From Rikenella sp031551865 (lineage in GTDB: Bacteria; Bacteroidota; Bacteroidia; Bacteroidales; Rikenellaceae), in contig JAVBMY010000003.1 in the NCBI GenBank assembly GCA_031551865.1, positions 1-64,000 on the forward strand: 64,000 nt of DNA, in the 5' to 3' direction. The position numbers were made by a program, and so were the translations under genes. Under the pieces are notes generated by a model. It was not told where the DNA came from and did no database searches. It saw only the letters and a program-made list of their open reading frames with translations. Below are positions 50,028 through 57,648 of the stretch, piece by piece (the first letter of the stretch is position 1; each line of letters starts with the position of its first letter).

Positions 50028-52763
50028 ATGGCCCAGGTAAAAAGAGTCTACTCGTTCGGCAACAAGAAAGCCGAAGGAAACGGCAAAATGAAAGAACTGC
50101 TCGGTGGTAAAGGTGCGAACCTCGCCGAAATGAACCTCATCGGCATCCCCGTTCCCGCCGGCTTCACCATCACCACCGAAGTCTGCACCGAATTCTACGA
50201 AAAAGGCAAACAAGGCGTGATCGACCTCATCAAACCCGAAGTCGAGAAAGCGATGAAAGAAGTCGAGAAAGAGATGGGTACCCAGTTCGCCAACGACGAG
50301 AACCCCCTGCTGATGTCCGTGCGTTCGGGCGCCCGCGTGTCGATGCCCGGCATGATGGACACCATCCTCAACCTCGGCCTCAACGACAAAGCCGTCGAAA
50401 GCCTCGCCAAGAACAGCGGTAACCCCCGCTTCGCCTGGGACTCGTACCGCCGCTTCGTGCAGATGTACGGCGACGTGGTGCTCGGCATGAAACCCGAATC
50501 CAAAGAAGACGAAGACCCCTTCGAAGAGATCATCGACCACATGAAGAAGGAAAAAGGCATCGTCAACGATACCGACTTCGACACCGAAGACCTCAAGAAA
50601 ATGGTCGCCAAGTTCAAGGAAGCCGTCCTCAAACAGACCGGCAAAGAATTCCCCAGCGACCCGTGGGAACAGCTCTGGGGCTCGGTTTGCGCCGTGTTCG
50701 AAAGCTGGATGAACGAGCGCGCCGTGCTCTACCGCCAGATGTACAAATACCCCGCCGAATGGGGCACCGCCGTCAACGTGCAGGCCATGGTATTCGGCAA
50801 CATGGGCGACAACTCGGCCACCGGCGTGGCCTTCACCCGTGACGCCGCCACCGGCGAGAACATCTTCAACGGCGAATACCTGGTCAACGCCCAGGGCGAA
50901 GACGTGGTAGCCGGTATCCGCACCCCGCAGGAGATCACCATCGAAGGCTCGAAACGCTGGGCCAAATCGCAGAACGTGAGCGAAGAAGACCGCAAGGCCA
51001 AATTCCCGTCGCTTGAAGAAGTAATGCCCGTCGCCTACAAAGAGCTGTTCGACATCCAGAACCACCTCGAAAGCTACTTCAAAGACATGCAGGACATCGA
51101 GTTCACCATCCAGGACGGCAAGCTCTGGATGCTCCAGACCCGCAACGGCAAACGCACCGGCGCCGCCATGGTGCGCATGGCCATGGAAATGCTCGACGAA
51201 AAGCTGATTGACGAAAAGACCGCCGTGCTGCGCGTCGAACCCGCCAAGCTCGACGAACTGCTCCACCCCATCTTCGACAAGAACGCCATGGCCAAAGCCA
51301 CCGTGCTGACCAAAGGCCTTCCCGCCTCGCCCGGCGCCGCCACCGGCCAGATCGTGTTCTTCTCCGACGAAGCCGCCGCCCAGAAAGAGAAAAACCCCGG
51401 AGCCAACCTGATCCTCGTGCGCCTCGAAACCTCGCCTGAAGACCTCAAAGGCATGGGCGCCGCCAACGGCATCCTCACCGCCCGCGGTGGTATGACCTCG
51501 CACGCGGCCGTTGTGGCCCGCGGCGAAGGCAAATGCTGCGTGTCGGGTGCCGGCGCCTGCAAGATCGACTACAAAGCCCGCACGATGACCATCGACGGCA
51601 AAGTCTTCAGAGAAGGCGACTGGATCTCGCTCAACGGCTCGACCGGCGAAGTCTACGAAGGCCAGGTAGCCACCACCCAGCCCGACCTGGGCGGTGACTT
51701 CGGGCGCCTGATGGACATCTCGTACAAATACGCCCACATGAAAGTGCGCGCCAACGCCGACAAACCCGCCGATGCCAAAGTCGCCTTCGACTTCGGTGCC
51801 GAAGGTATCGGCCTCTGCCGCACCGAACACATGTTCTTCGAAGGCGACCGCATCAAATCCGTCCGCGAGATGATCCTTGCCGACGACGAAGCCGGCCGCC
51901 GCAAAGCCCTCGACAAACTGCTGCCCATCCAGCGCGGCGACTTCGAAGGCCTGTTCGAAGTGATGAACGGGCACCCCGTGACCGTACGCCTGCTCGACCC
52001 GCCCCTCCACGAATTCGTGCCCCACACCGAGGCCGAACAAAAAGAGATGGCCAAAGAGATGGGTGTCAGCTTCGAAATCATCCACGAGAAAGTCGAATCC
52101 CTGGCCGAAGTGAACCCCATGCTCGGTCACCGCGGCTGCCGCCTCGGTAACACCTATCCCGAGATCACCGAAATGCAGACCCGCGCCATCATCGAGGCTG
52201 CCATGAACGTGAAGAAAAAAGGCACCCCCGTGCACGTCGAGATCATGGTTCCGCTCGTAGGCAACCACAAAGAGTTCAAGTACCAGAAAAAGGTGATCGA
52301 CGCCACCGCCGAAGCCGTATTCGCCGAACGCAACGACAAGATCGCCTACATGATCGGCACGATGATCGAAGTTCCGCGCGCCGCCGTCACTGCCAACGAG
52401 ATCGCCGAAGTGGCCGAATTTTTCTCATTCGGTACCAACGACCTCACGCAGATGACCCTCGGCTTCTCGCGCGACGACATCGCCAAGTTCCTGCCCGAAT
52501 ACCTGCGCAAAGGCATCCTCAAACAAGACCCCTTCCAAATCCTCGACGTCAAAGGCGTCGGCCAACTCGTACGCGAAGGCGTATTCAAAGGCCGCACCGT
52601 GCGTCCCGACCTCAAGTGCGGCATCTGCGGCGAACACGGCGGCGAACCTTCGTCGGTCGAGTTCTGCCACTACGCCGGCCTGAACTACGTGAGCTGCTCG
52701 CCGTTCCGCGTGCCCATCGCCCGCCTGGCCGCCGCCCACGCCGCCCTCAAGCAGGACAAGTAG
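50028..52763 (+). CDS. ppdK: Pyruvate, phosphate dikinase
   Basis: 911 residues. The N-terminal nucleotide-binding part (about 1-340) has LLGGKGANLAEMN. The phospho-histidine domain has GGMTSHAAVVARG (catalytic His at about residue 490). The C-terminal PEP/pyruvate barrel has EGIGLCRTEHMFF, MLGHRGCRLG, FSFGTNDLTQMTLGFSRDD and the catalytic Cys in KCGICGEHGG. It interconverts pyruvate + ATP + Pi with PEP + AMP + PPi. In anaerobic Bacteroidota it serves PPi-linked glycolysis. Codon use is strongly biased to C-ending codons, typical of highly expressed genes. It is a single transcript with its own terminator. Confidence 0.97.
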   Translation: MAQVKRVYSFGNKKAEGNGKMKELLGGKGANLAEMNLIGIPVPAGFTITTEVCTEFYEKGKQGVIDLIKPEVEKAMKEVEKEMGTQFANDENPLLMSVRSGARVSMPGMMDTILNLGLNDKAVESLAKNSGNPRFAWDSYRRFVQMYGDVVLGMKPESKEDEDPFEEIIDHMKKEKGIVNDTDFDTEDLKKMVAKFKEAVLKQTGKEFPSDPWEQLWGSVCAVFESWMNERAVLYRQMYKYPAEWGTAVNVQAMVFGNMGDNSATGVAFTRDAATGENIFNGEYLVNAQGEDVVAGIRTPQEITIEGSKRWAKSQNVSEEDRKAKFPSLEEVMPVAYKELFDIQNHLESYFKDMQDIEFTIQDGKLWMLQTRNGKRTGAAMVRMAMEMLDEKLIDEKTAVLRVEPAKLDELLHPIFDKNAMAKATVLTKGLPASPGAATGQIVFFSDEAAAQKEKNPGANLILVRLETSPEDLKGMGAANGILTARGGMTSHAAVVARGEGKCCVSGAGACKIDYKARTMTIDGKVFREGDWISLNGSTGEVYEGQVATTQPDLGGDFGRLMDISYKYAHMKVRANADKPADAKVAFDFGAEGIGLCRTEHMFFEGDRIKSVREMILADDEAGRRKALDKLLPIQRGDFEGLFEVMNGHPVTVRLLDPPLHEFVPHTEAEQKEMAKEMGVSFEIIHEKVESLAEVNPMLGHRGCRLGNTYPEITEMQTRAIIEAAMNVKKKGTPVHVEIMVPLVGNHKEFKYQKKVIDATAEAVFAERNDKIAYMIGTMIEVPRAAVTANEIAEVAEFFSFGTNDLTQMTLGFSRDDIAKFLPEYLRKGILKQDPFQILDVKGVGQLVREGVFKGRTVRPDLKCGICGEHGGEPSSVEFCHYAGLNYVSCSPFRVPIARLAAAHAALKQDK

Positions 52764-52784
52764 GCCGGAACTGATCACTGTTGT

Positions 52785-52827
52785 AAGGAAGCGGAGTTCG
52801 TCTGACGAGCTCCGCTTCCTATTTTTC
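52785..52827 (+). terminator. ppdK terminator
   Basis: GGAAGCGGAG pairs with CTCCGCTTCC, followed by TATTTTTC. Strong stem plus T-run, 22 bases after the stop. Confidence 0.85.
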
Positions 52828-52857
52828 AGGCCCCGGATATTGTTACTGAAAATTCAC

Positions 52858-52865
52858 TACTTTTG
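52858..52865 (+). promoter_or_regulatory. Promoter -7 box of the LRR lipoprotein gene
   Basis: TACTTTTG, an exact -7 box, lies 35 bases before the ATG at 52901. Confidence 0.6.
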
Positions 52866-52900
52866 GCATATCAGATCCGGCCAAACCAATCAAAACCAGT

Positions 52901-54739
52901 ATGAAAAAACAACTGATGGTCCTTGCCCTGACAGCATCGATAGCCCTCGCCGGCTGCTCGAAAAGCGGAGACGATCCGGTATCCGTGTCGTCCGTCAGCC
53001 TCCACAAAGTAACGATGGCGCTCACGGTCGGCGATAACGAATCCCTGATCGCCAGCGTGCTACCCTCGCACGCCGACAACAAGACCGTCACTTGGTCGAG
53101 CTCCGTGCCGTCGGTAGCCACTGTCGATGCGAGCGGTAAAGTGACCGCCGTGGGTGCCGGCACGACCACGGTCACCGCCACGGCCGTCGGCGGCAAAAAA
53201 GACGCTTGCGAGGTGACGGTAAGCCCCGCCGCGATACCCGTCGCTTCGGTGAGCCTCAATAAGCCAACCCTAAGCCTCGCCGTCGGAGCGAACGAGACTC
53301 TGGCAGCCACGGTACTGCCCGCGAACGCCGACAACCCGGCCATCACCTGGTCGAGTTCGCCCGAAACAGTAGCCACCGTCGATACCAACGGCAAAGTCAC
53401 CGCCATAACCAAAGGCACAGCTACCATCACCGCCACCGCCGGAGGCAAAACGGCCAGTTGCACGGTGACGGTCACCCCCGCGGTAGTCGCCAGCGGCACG
53501 ACGGGATCACTTTCCTGGATGCTGACCGACGACGGCGCATTCACCATCCGAGGCACCGGCGCCATGCCGGATTATGCTTTTGCGACCAAGTCCCCTTGGT
53601 ACCCCAATCGCGGGACGATCGAGGCGATTGTGATCGAAAGCGACGTCACAAGTGTCAGCGCCAATGCTTTCCTGGATTGTTCGTATGTGACCAGCGTCAC
53701 CATCCCCCGGAGCGTAACCAGCATTGGATACAACGCTTTTTCCGCTTGTACCGCTTTGACAAATATTGAAATCCCGAACAGCGTCACAAGCATTGGGAAC
53801 AACGCCTTTCAAGGTTCCGGTTTGACGGCAGTGGAGATTCCGGGCAGCATCACCAGTATTGGGAGTAACACTTTTGCCAATTGTACTTCTTTGAGAGATG
53901 TGTCTATTCCCAACAGTGTTGGGAGTATCGGTCGGGATGCCTTCACCGGATGCACGACTTTGGCCGGCATTACCATTCCCGGCAGTGTCATAAGCATCGG
54001 AAACAATGCGTTCAGCAATTGCTCTTCAATGGCAAGCGTCGAAATCCGGAACGGCACCCAAAGCATCGGAGAATATGCTTTCTACAATTGCACCGCACTG
54101 ACAAGCGCCGCCATTCCGAGCAGTGTTACAAGCCTTGGAATGAGTGCTTTTGGCGGTTGCAGGTCTTTGACAGGCATCACCATTCCGGGTAGTGTCGGCA
54201 GCATCGGCTTGAGCACTTTCTCCGGTTGTACCGCCCTGCAGGACGTGACCATCTCCGAAGGCGTGACCGAGATCGGGAGCACGGCTTTCCACAGTTGCAC
54301 TTCCTTAGCCGAGATTACCATTCCGGCGAGTGTCCGAAGCATTGAGAACAGTGCTTTTTACAACTGTTCCTCGCTGGGCACCCTAACGATCCGCAATGGC
54401 GTGACCAACATCGGGGGCTATGCGTTCTACAGTTGTTCTTCTCTGCAAAATGTGACTATTCCCGCCAGTGTCACCAGCATCGTAGACTTTGCCTTTTTCG
54501 GATGCTCCTCGTTGACCAGCGTAACCCTGCTCGGCAGCCCGAACATCGGCACCCGGGTTTTTCTTGGTTCTCCGGAGTTGACCCAGATTACCGTGATGGC
54601 TACCGTACCGCCGAACCTCGGGCCCGACAATTTCGATGCGGCCGGCGATGTACTCTATGTTCCGGCCGGCTCTGTGCCCTCCTACCAGGGTTCGTCGGCG
54701 TGGAATATTTCTTTCACCACAATCACCGAGCAACAGTAA
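52901..54739 (+). CDS. BspA-like leucine-rich-repeat surface lipoprotein with two Big_2 domains
   Basis: 612 residues. The signal ends IALAGC. Two bacterial Ig-like (Big_2) domains lie at about 28-110 and 112-195, each ending in a V-T-V-x-P strand (CEVTVSPA, CTVTVTPA). From about 245 to 570 there are some 13 LRR_5 units of 23 residues of the type SVTSIGNNAFQGSGLTAVEI, closing with a cap containing AGSVPSYQGSSAW. BspA-like LRR proteins bind host proteins such as fibronectin and mediate co-aggregation. The repetitive DNA (69-bp period) can vary in copy number by recombination. Ligand unknown. It is monocistronic. Confidence 0.88.
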   Translation: MKKQLMVLALTASIALAGCSKSGDDPVSVSSVSLHKVTMALTVGDNESLIASVLPSHADNKTVTWSSSVPSVATVDASGKVTAVGAGTTTVTATAVGGKKDACEVTVSPAAIPVASVSLNKPTLSLAVGANETLAATVLPANADNPAITWSSSPETVATVDTNGKVTAITKGTATITATAGGKTASCTVTVTPAVVASGTTGSLSWMLTDDGAFTIRGTGAMPDYAFATKSPWYPNRGTIEAIVIESDVTSVSANAFLDCSYVTSVTIPRSVTSIGYNAFSACTALTNIEIPNSVTSIGNNAFQGSGLTAVEIPGSITSIGSNTFANCTSLRDVSIPNSVGSIGRDAFTGCTTLAGITIPGSVISIGNNAFSNCSSMASVEIRNGTQSIGEYAFYNCTALTSAAIPSSVTSLGMSAFGGCRSLTGITIPGSVGSIGLSTFSGCTALQDVTISEGVTEIGSTAFHSCTSLAEITIPASVRSIENSAFYNCSSLGTLTIRNGVTNIGGYAFYSCSSLQNVTIPASVTSIVDFAFFGCSSLTSVTLLGSPNIGTRVFLGSPELTQITVMATVPPNLGPDNFDAAGDVLYVPAGSVPSYQGSSAWNISFTTITEQQ

Positions 54740-54747
54740 TCTTTCCC

Positions 54748-54778
54748 GGCGGACGCCCATACAGGCGTCCGCTTTTTT
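54748..54778 (+). terminator. Terminator of the LRR lipoprotein gene
   Basis: GCGGACGCC and GGCGTCCGC form a 9-bp stem followed by TTTTTT, 9 bases after the stop codon. Confidence 0.85.
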
Positions 54779-54824
54779 CACGTCATCCCGAACCAGAAAT
54801 AGTGGTATTTCGATAATAATTTTA

Positions 54825-54832
54825 TACATTTG
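54825..54832 (+). promoter_or_regulatory. Promoter -7 box of the small membrane protein gene
   Basis: TACATTTG, an exact -7 box in an AT-rich stretch, gives a leader of about 95 nt before ATG 54935. Confidence 0.6.
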
Positions 54833-54934
54833 TTCTGTCCGTATCTCCTGACTGACCGGACCGCCGCAGGTACCCGGCAACGCCCCGCCTGCCCCGTAAA
54901 CTCCATTTTCTAACCCCCTCAAAAACAAAATTCT

Positions 54935-55501
54935 ATGGAAGGAAAATTCTTTACTTTTCTGAAGCCCTACCTCGATTACATCGATGCAGGCAAACTTTTC
55001 AAACAACCGTTCCGCGTCCTCTACCTGGTGATCGCCGTAGCATTGCTCCTGTTTCCGGTCTACCTGCTGTGTGCAGCCATCGCCGACAAGATGTTCAGCT
55101 ACATGAGCGGCGGACAGATCTTCGTGTTCCTGATCCTGTGGCTCATCATCGCCGCCGCCGGATGGCTCAGCTTCCAGCTCTGGTTTAACCGCAGCAAAAA
55201 ACTGCAGGAAACCTCGAACATGGGCGACGACTTCATTGCCACCCCCGTGCTCACCCACTTCATCCAGACCTGGGGCGAATGGCTCGGCAGCTATGTCGGT
55301 ATCGTCGGCTTCCTGGTGACCCTGTTCAACCTGCTGGCCAAAGGTGCAGGCGAATACCTGTTCCCCATCGGCGGCCCCATCGGCAGCTGGCAGGGACTGA
55401 TCGCTTTCCCGGTCGCCGGTCTGCTCATCGTGATCGTGTTCCGCTGTATCGCCGAGCTCATCCGCGCGCTGGTAGCCATCGCCAACAACACCAAAAAATA
55501 A
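54935..55501 (+). CDS. Small integral membrane protein, function unknown
   Basis: 188 residues with four hydrophobic segments: about 29-50 (VLYLVIAVALLLFPVY), 61-82 (IFVFLILWLIIAAAGWL), 117-140 (SYVGIVGFLVTLFNLLA) and 153-178 (LIAFPVAGLLIVIVFRCIAEL). The short polar start and KK-rich end are cytoplasmic by the positive-inside rule. I do not recognise a family with a known role; similar conserved hypothetical proteins occur in Bacteroidales. It stands alone between its own promoter and a strong terminator, so it is a separate transcription unit. Confidence 0.75.
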   Translation: MEGKFFTFLKPYLDYIDAGKLFKQPFRVLYLVIAVALLLFPVYLLCAAIADKMFSYMSGGQIFVFLILWLIIAAAGWLSFQLWFNRSKKLQETSNMGDDFIATPVLTHFIQTWGEWLGSYVGIVGFLVTLFNLLAKGAGEYLFPIGGPIGSWQGLIAFPVAGLLIVIVFRCIAELIRALVAIANNTKK

Positions 55502-55556
55502 CGCCGCCACTCTGCGCGGCGGCGGGGGATATCCCCGCCAATCCCGCAAGCATCAC

Positions 55557-55596
55557 GGAGAAAGGGAGAGTATTCCCTTTCTCCGTTCGTTTTTTG
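55557..55596 (+). terminator. Terminator of the small membrane protein gene
   Basis: Perfect 11-bp stem GGAGAAAGGGA/TCCCTTTCTCC (55557-55567, 55574-55584), then GTTCGTTTTTT. Confidence 0.85.
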
Positions 55597-55599
55597 CGG

Positions 55600-55776
55600 G
55601 AGCCTCAAAGCCCCCCGGAAGAAACAGCCGCACCGTCGGCGACACGCGGAAACCGAGCCTCAGGAGGATATTACAGCCCTCCGCACGCAGTGGTGGCGGA
55701 CTGCCGGGATCGCCTCACGCGACCCGGGTAAACGCAGAAACCTTGAGAAGACAGATAGGCATTATTGCGAATAAGC
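55600..55776. repeat. MITE-like ~190-bp element, copy 3 (degenerate left end)
   Basis: It contains GGCGGACTGCCGGGATCGCC and CACGCGACCCGGGTAAACGC, as in the copy at 57199, and ends in ATTATTGCGAATAAGC. The left terminal repeat has decayed. Confidence 0.6.
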
Positions 55777-55853
55777 ATTTAAATTATCGCTACTTTTACA
55801 CTTCTTAAAACCAGTCCGCTAACCGATTCCCGGAAAACCAACCGCCACACCCT

Positions 55854-57152
55854 ATGCCCGACCGCACCCAGCAACCGCCGTTCAGCCTTCCCGAAACCAT
55901 CAGCCTCCCCGCCGCACAACATACCCTCGCGGCCGGGCGCGTCCCGCTGTGGACGATCCGAGCCGGCGACCAGGAACTCCTGCGGCTTACCCTCGTGTTC
56001 GAGGCCGGGTCGCGGCACGCTGTAAAGCCCTTCGTGGCCTCGGCCCTGATTAACCTGCTGAGCGAAGGCACCGCCCGGCACACCGCCGCCGAAGTGGCCG
56101 AATTCTTCGACTTCCACGGCGTATACTACGACACCTCGCTCGACCGCGACTACGCGCTGATCACCGTCAGTTGCCTGAGCCGCTTTCTGGGTACTACCCT
56201 TGGAATGCTCGAAGAGATCCTGCTCACACCGCAACTCTCGCCCGACGAGCTGAGCATCTACGCCGCCAAACGCAAGCAAGAGCTCATCATCGAGCGCGAG
56301 AAACCCGCTGTCCGGGCCCGCGAACTCTTCGCCCAGACCCTCTTCGGAGCGGAGCATCCCTACGGGCGCGTCTCGCTGCCCGAGAGCTACGACACCCTCG
56401 CTACGGAAGACCTGCGCAGTTTTTACGAGAAATTCTACGTGCGGGGAAACGGTGCATTCGCCGTGGCCTCGGGCCTGATCGGCGATCCGGAGCGCCACAC
56501 CATCGAAGATTTCCTCGAAAGAATCAGCAACCGCTATCCGGTGGCCGGATCGACCGGGGGTGAACCGCACAATGCTCTTGCCCGGCCAACCCCCCAGACC
56601 GGAGCCCCCGTGACCGAACATCGCCCCGACGCCCTGCAATCGTCGCTGCGGCTGGGACGGTTGCTGTTCCCCAAAGGGCACCCCGACTTCAACGGCATGC
56701 AGATTCTCTCCACCGTGCTCGGCGGTTACTTCGGCTCGCGGCTCGTGCGCAACCTGCGCGAAGAGAAAGGTTTTACATATGGCATTTACGCTGCTATGGT
56801 AAACTTTCAACAGGCCGGTTATCTGGCTATTGCGAGCGATGTCGCCGCCGGGGTGCGCGACGCCGCCATCGCCGAAATTTTCCGCGAGACCGAGCTCCTC
56901 CGCGCCGCGCCCATTGCGGCCGAAGAGCTCGACATGGTGCGCAACATCATCGCCGGCGAAGCCATGCGCATCATCGACGGGCCGTTCGGCGTGGCCGACG
57001 TGGCCATCGAAAGCATCCAGTGCGGCGACCCTTCGCTGTCGAATTTTGCACAATTCCTGGACGAAGTTCGCACCATCACCCCCGAAAGGCTACACGCACT
57101 CGCACAGCAATACCTGCGCCGCGAAGATTTCGTGGTCGTGGCGGTGGGATAA
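55854..57152 (+). CDS. M16-family (insulinase-like) protein lacking the zinc-binding motif
   Basis: 432 residues with the two M16 half-domains (about 25-215 and 225-430). The first half reads VFEAGSRHAVKPFVASALINLLSEGTARHTAAEVAEF, exactly where active members have HxxEH. Neither histidine nor the glutamate pair is there, so it cannot bind zinc in the usual way. The second half has the R/Y-containing VLGGYFGSRLVRNLREEKGFTYGIYA that is conserved in M16 partner subunits. Many bacteria encode M16 pairs with one active and one inactive member. No active partner lies in this window. It may be a structural or substrate-holding subunit in the cytoplasm or periplasm. No signal peptide is visible. Confidence 0.83.
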   Translation: MPDRTQQPPFSLPETISLPAAQHTLAAGRVPLWTIRAGDQELLRLTLVFEAGSRHAVKPFVASALINLLSEGTARHTAAEVAEFFDFHGVYYDTSLDRDYALITVSCLSRFLGTTLGMLEEILLTPQLSPDELSIYAAKRKQELIIEREKPAVRARELFAQTLFGAEHPYGRVSLPESYDTLATEDLRSFYEKFYVRGNGAFAVASGLIGDPERHTIEDFLERISNRYPVAGSTGGEPHNALARPTPQTGAPVTEHRPDALQSSLRLGRLLFPKGHPDFNGMQILSTVLGGYFGSRLVRNLREEKGFTYGIYAAMVNFQQAGYLAIASDVAAGVRDAAIAEIFRETELLRAAPIAAEELDMVRNIIAGEAMRIIDGPFGVADVAIESIQCGDPSLSNFAQFLDEVRTITPERLHALAQQYLRREDFVVVAVG

Positions 57153-57198
57153 TCATTTCTTCGCAAGACGGCTTCTCATCCCCAGTGATTATATTTTA

Positions 57199-57386
57199 GC
57201 TTATCCGCAATAATACCCCCTCAGTCCGCCGACGGCGACGGGCGTAAACGAGCCGCGGGCGAGTGTGACAGCCCGCCGCGTGGGGCGGCGGCGGACTGCC
57301 GGGATCGCTCGCGCGACTCGGGTAAATGTAAAAGCACCCCCCGAAAACAAAGGATAAAATGCGGGGGGATATTATTGCGGATAAGC
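57199..57386. repeat. MITE-like 188-bp element, best copy
   Basis: Perfect 17-bp terminal inverted repeats: GCTTATCCGCAATAATA (57199-57215) and TATTATTGCGGATAAGC (57370-57386). The inside has no open frame and a palindromic GGCGGACTGCCGGGATC core. Other copies: 32294-32484, 55600-55776 and 28076-28310. Confidence 0.85.
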
Positions 57387-57389
57387 ATA

Positions 57390-57628
57390 TTATATTTCCT
57401 CCGACCCGCCTGTGCGACCGACCGCAGCCACATTGCAGTTGTTCGACTGCAACGTGACCAAAAAACGAATCCAAAGGGGGGCCTGCCGCCCCCTTTGGGC
57501 AATCCCCCGCTTTTTCTCTAAAACTATAGAGAGAGGGGTGGTCAGGGGAGAGGGACACGACGCAGTGCTGAACGGTTCGGAGACAAAACCTAAAGGAATG
57601 CTCAGGCGGCAAGAAGCCGTCTGCAAAA
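57390..57628. repeat. Large palindromic intergenic repeat, copy C (inverted), abutting the dnaG promoter
   Basis: The arms TCCTCCGACCCGCCTGTGCG and CTGAACGGTTCGGAG face each other. The hairpin ATTGCAGT/ACTGCAA type with TGTTCGACTG and the neighbouring GTGACCAAAAAACGAATCC are on the left, the mirror image of copy B. The right end AAGCCGTCTGCAAA runs directly into the dnaG promoter. Confidence 0.65.
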
Positions 57629-57634
57629 AAGAAA

Positions 57635-57642
57635 TATCTTTG
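57635..57642 (+). promoter_or_regulatory. dnaG promoter -7 box, nearly leaderless
   Basis: TATCTTTG, an exact box, ends 6 bases before the ATG at 57649. The mRNA would have a leader of only a few bases or none. Confidence 0.6.
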
Positions 57643-57648
57643 TACATT

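Noticed and set aside
49947..52268. A 773-codon open frame on the minus strand opposite ppdK
   Set aside because: It is an antisense shadow created by the C-ending codons of the highly expressed ppdK gene. The product is a low-complexity H/F/V/G/A string with no family features.
53600..54700. Regularly spaced repeats that could suggest a CRISPR array
   Set aside because: The period is 69 bp, in frame, with degenerate units translating as LRR_5 repeats. There are no cas genes and no fixed repeat-spacer pattern. I see no CRISPR array anywhere in the window.
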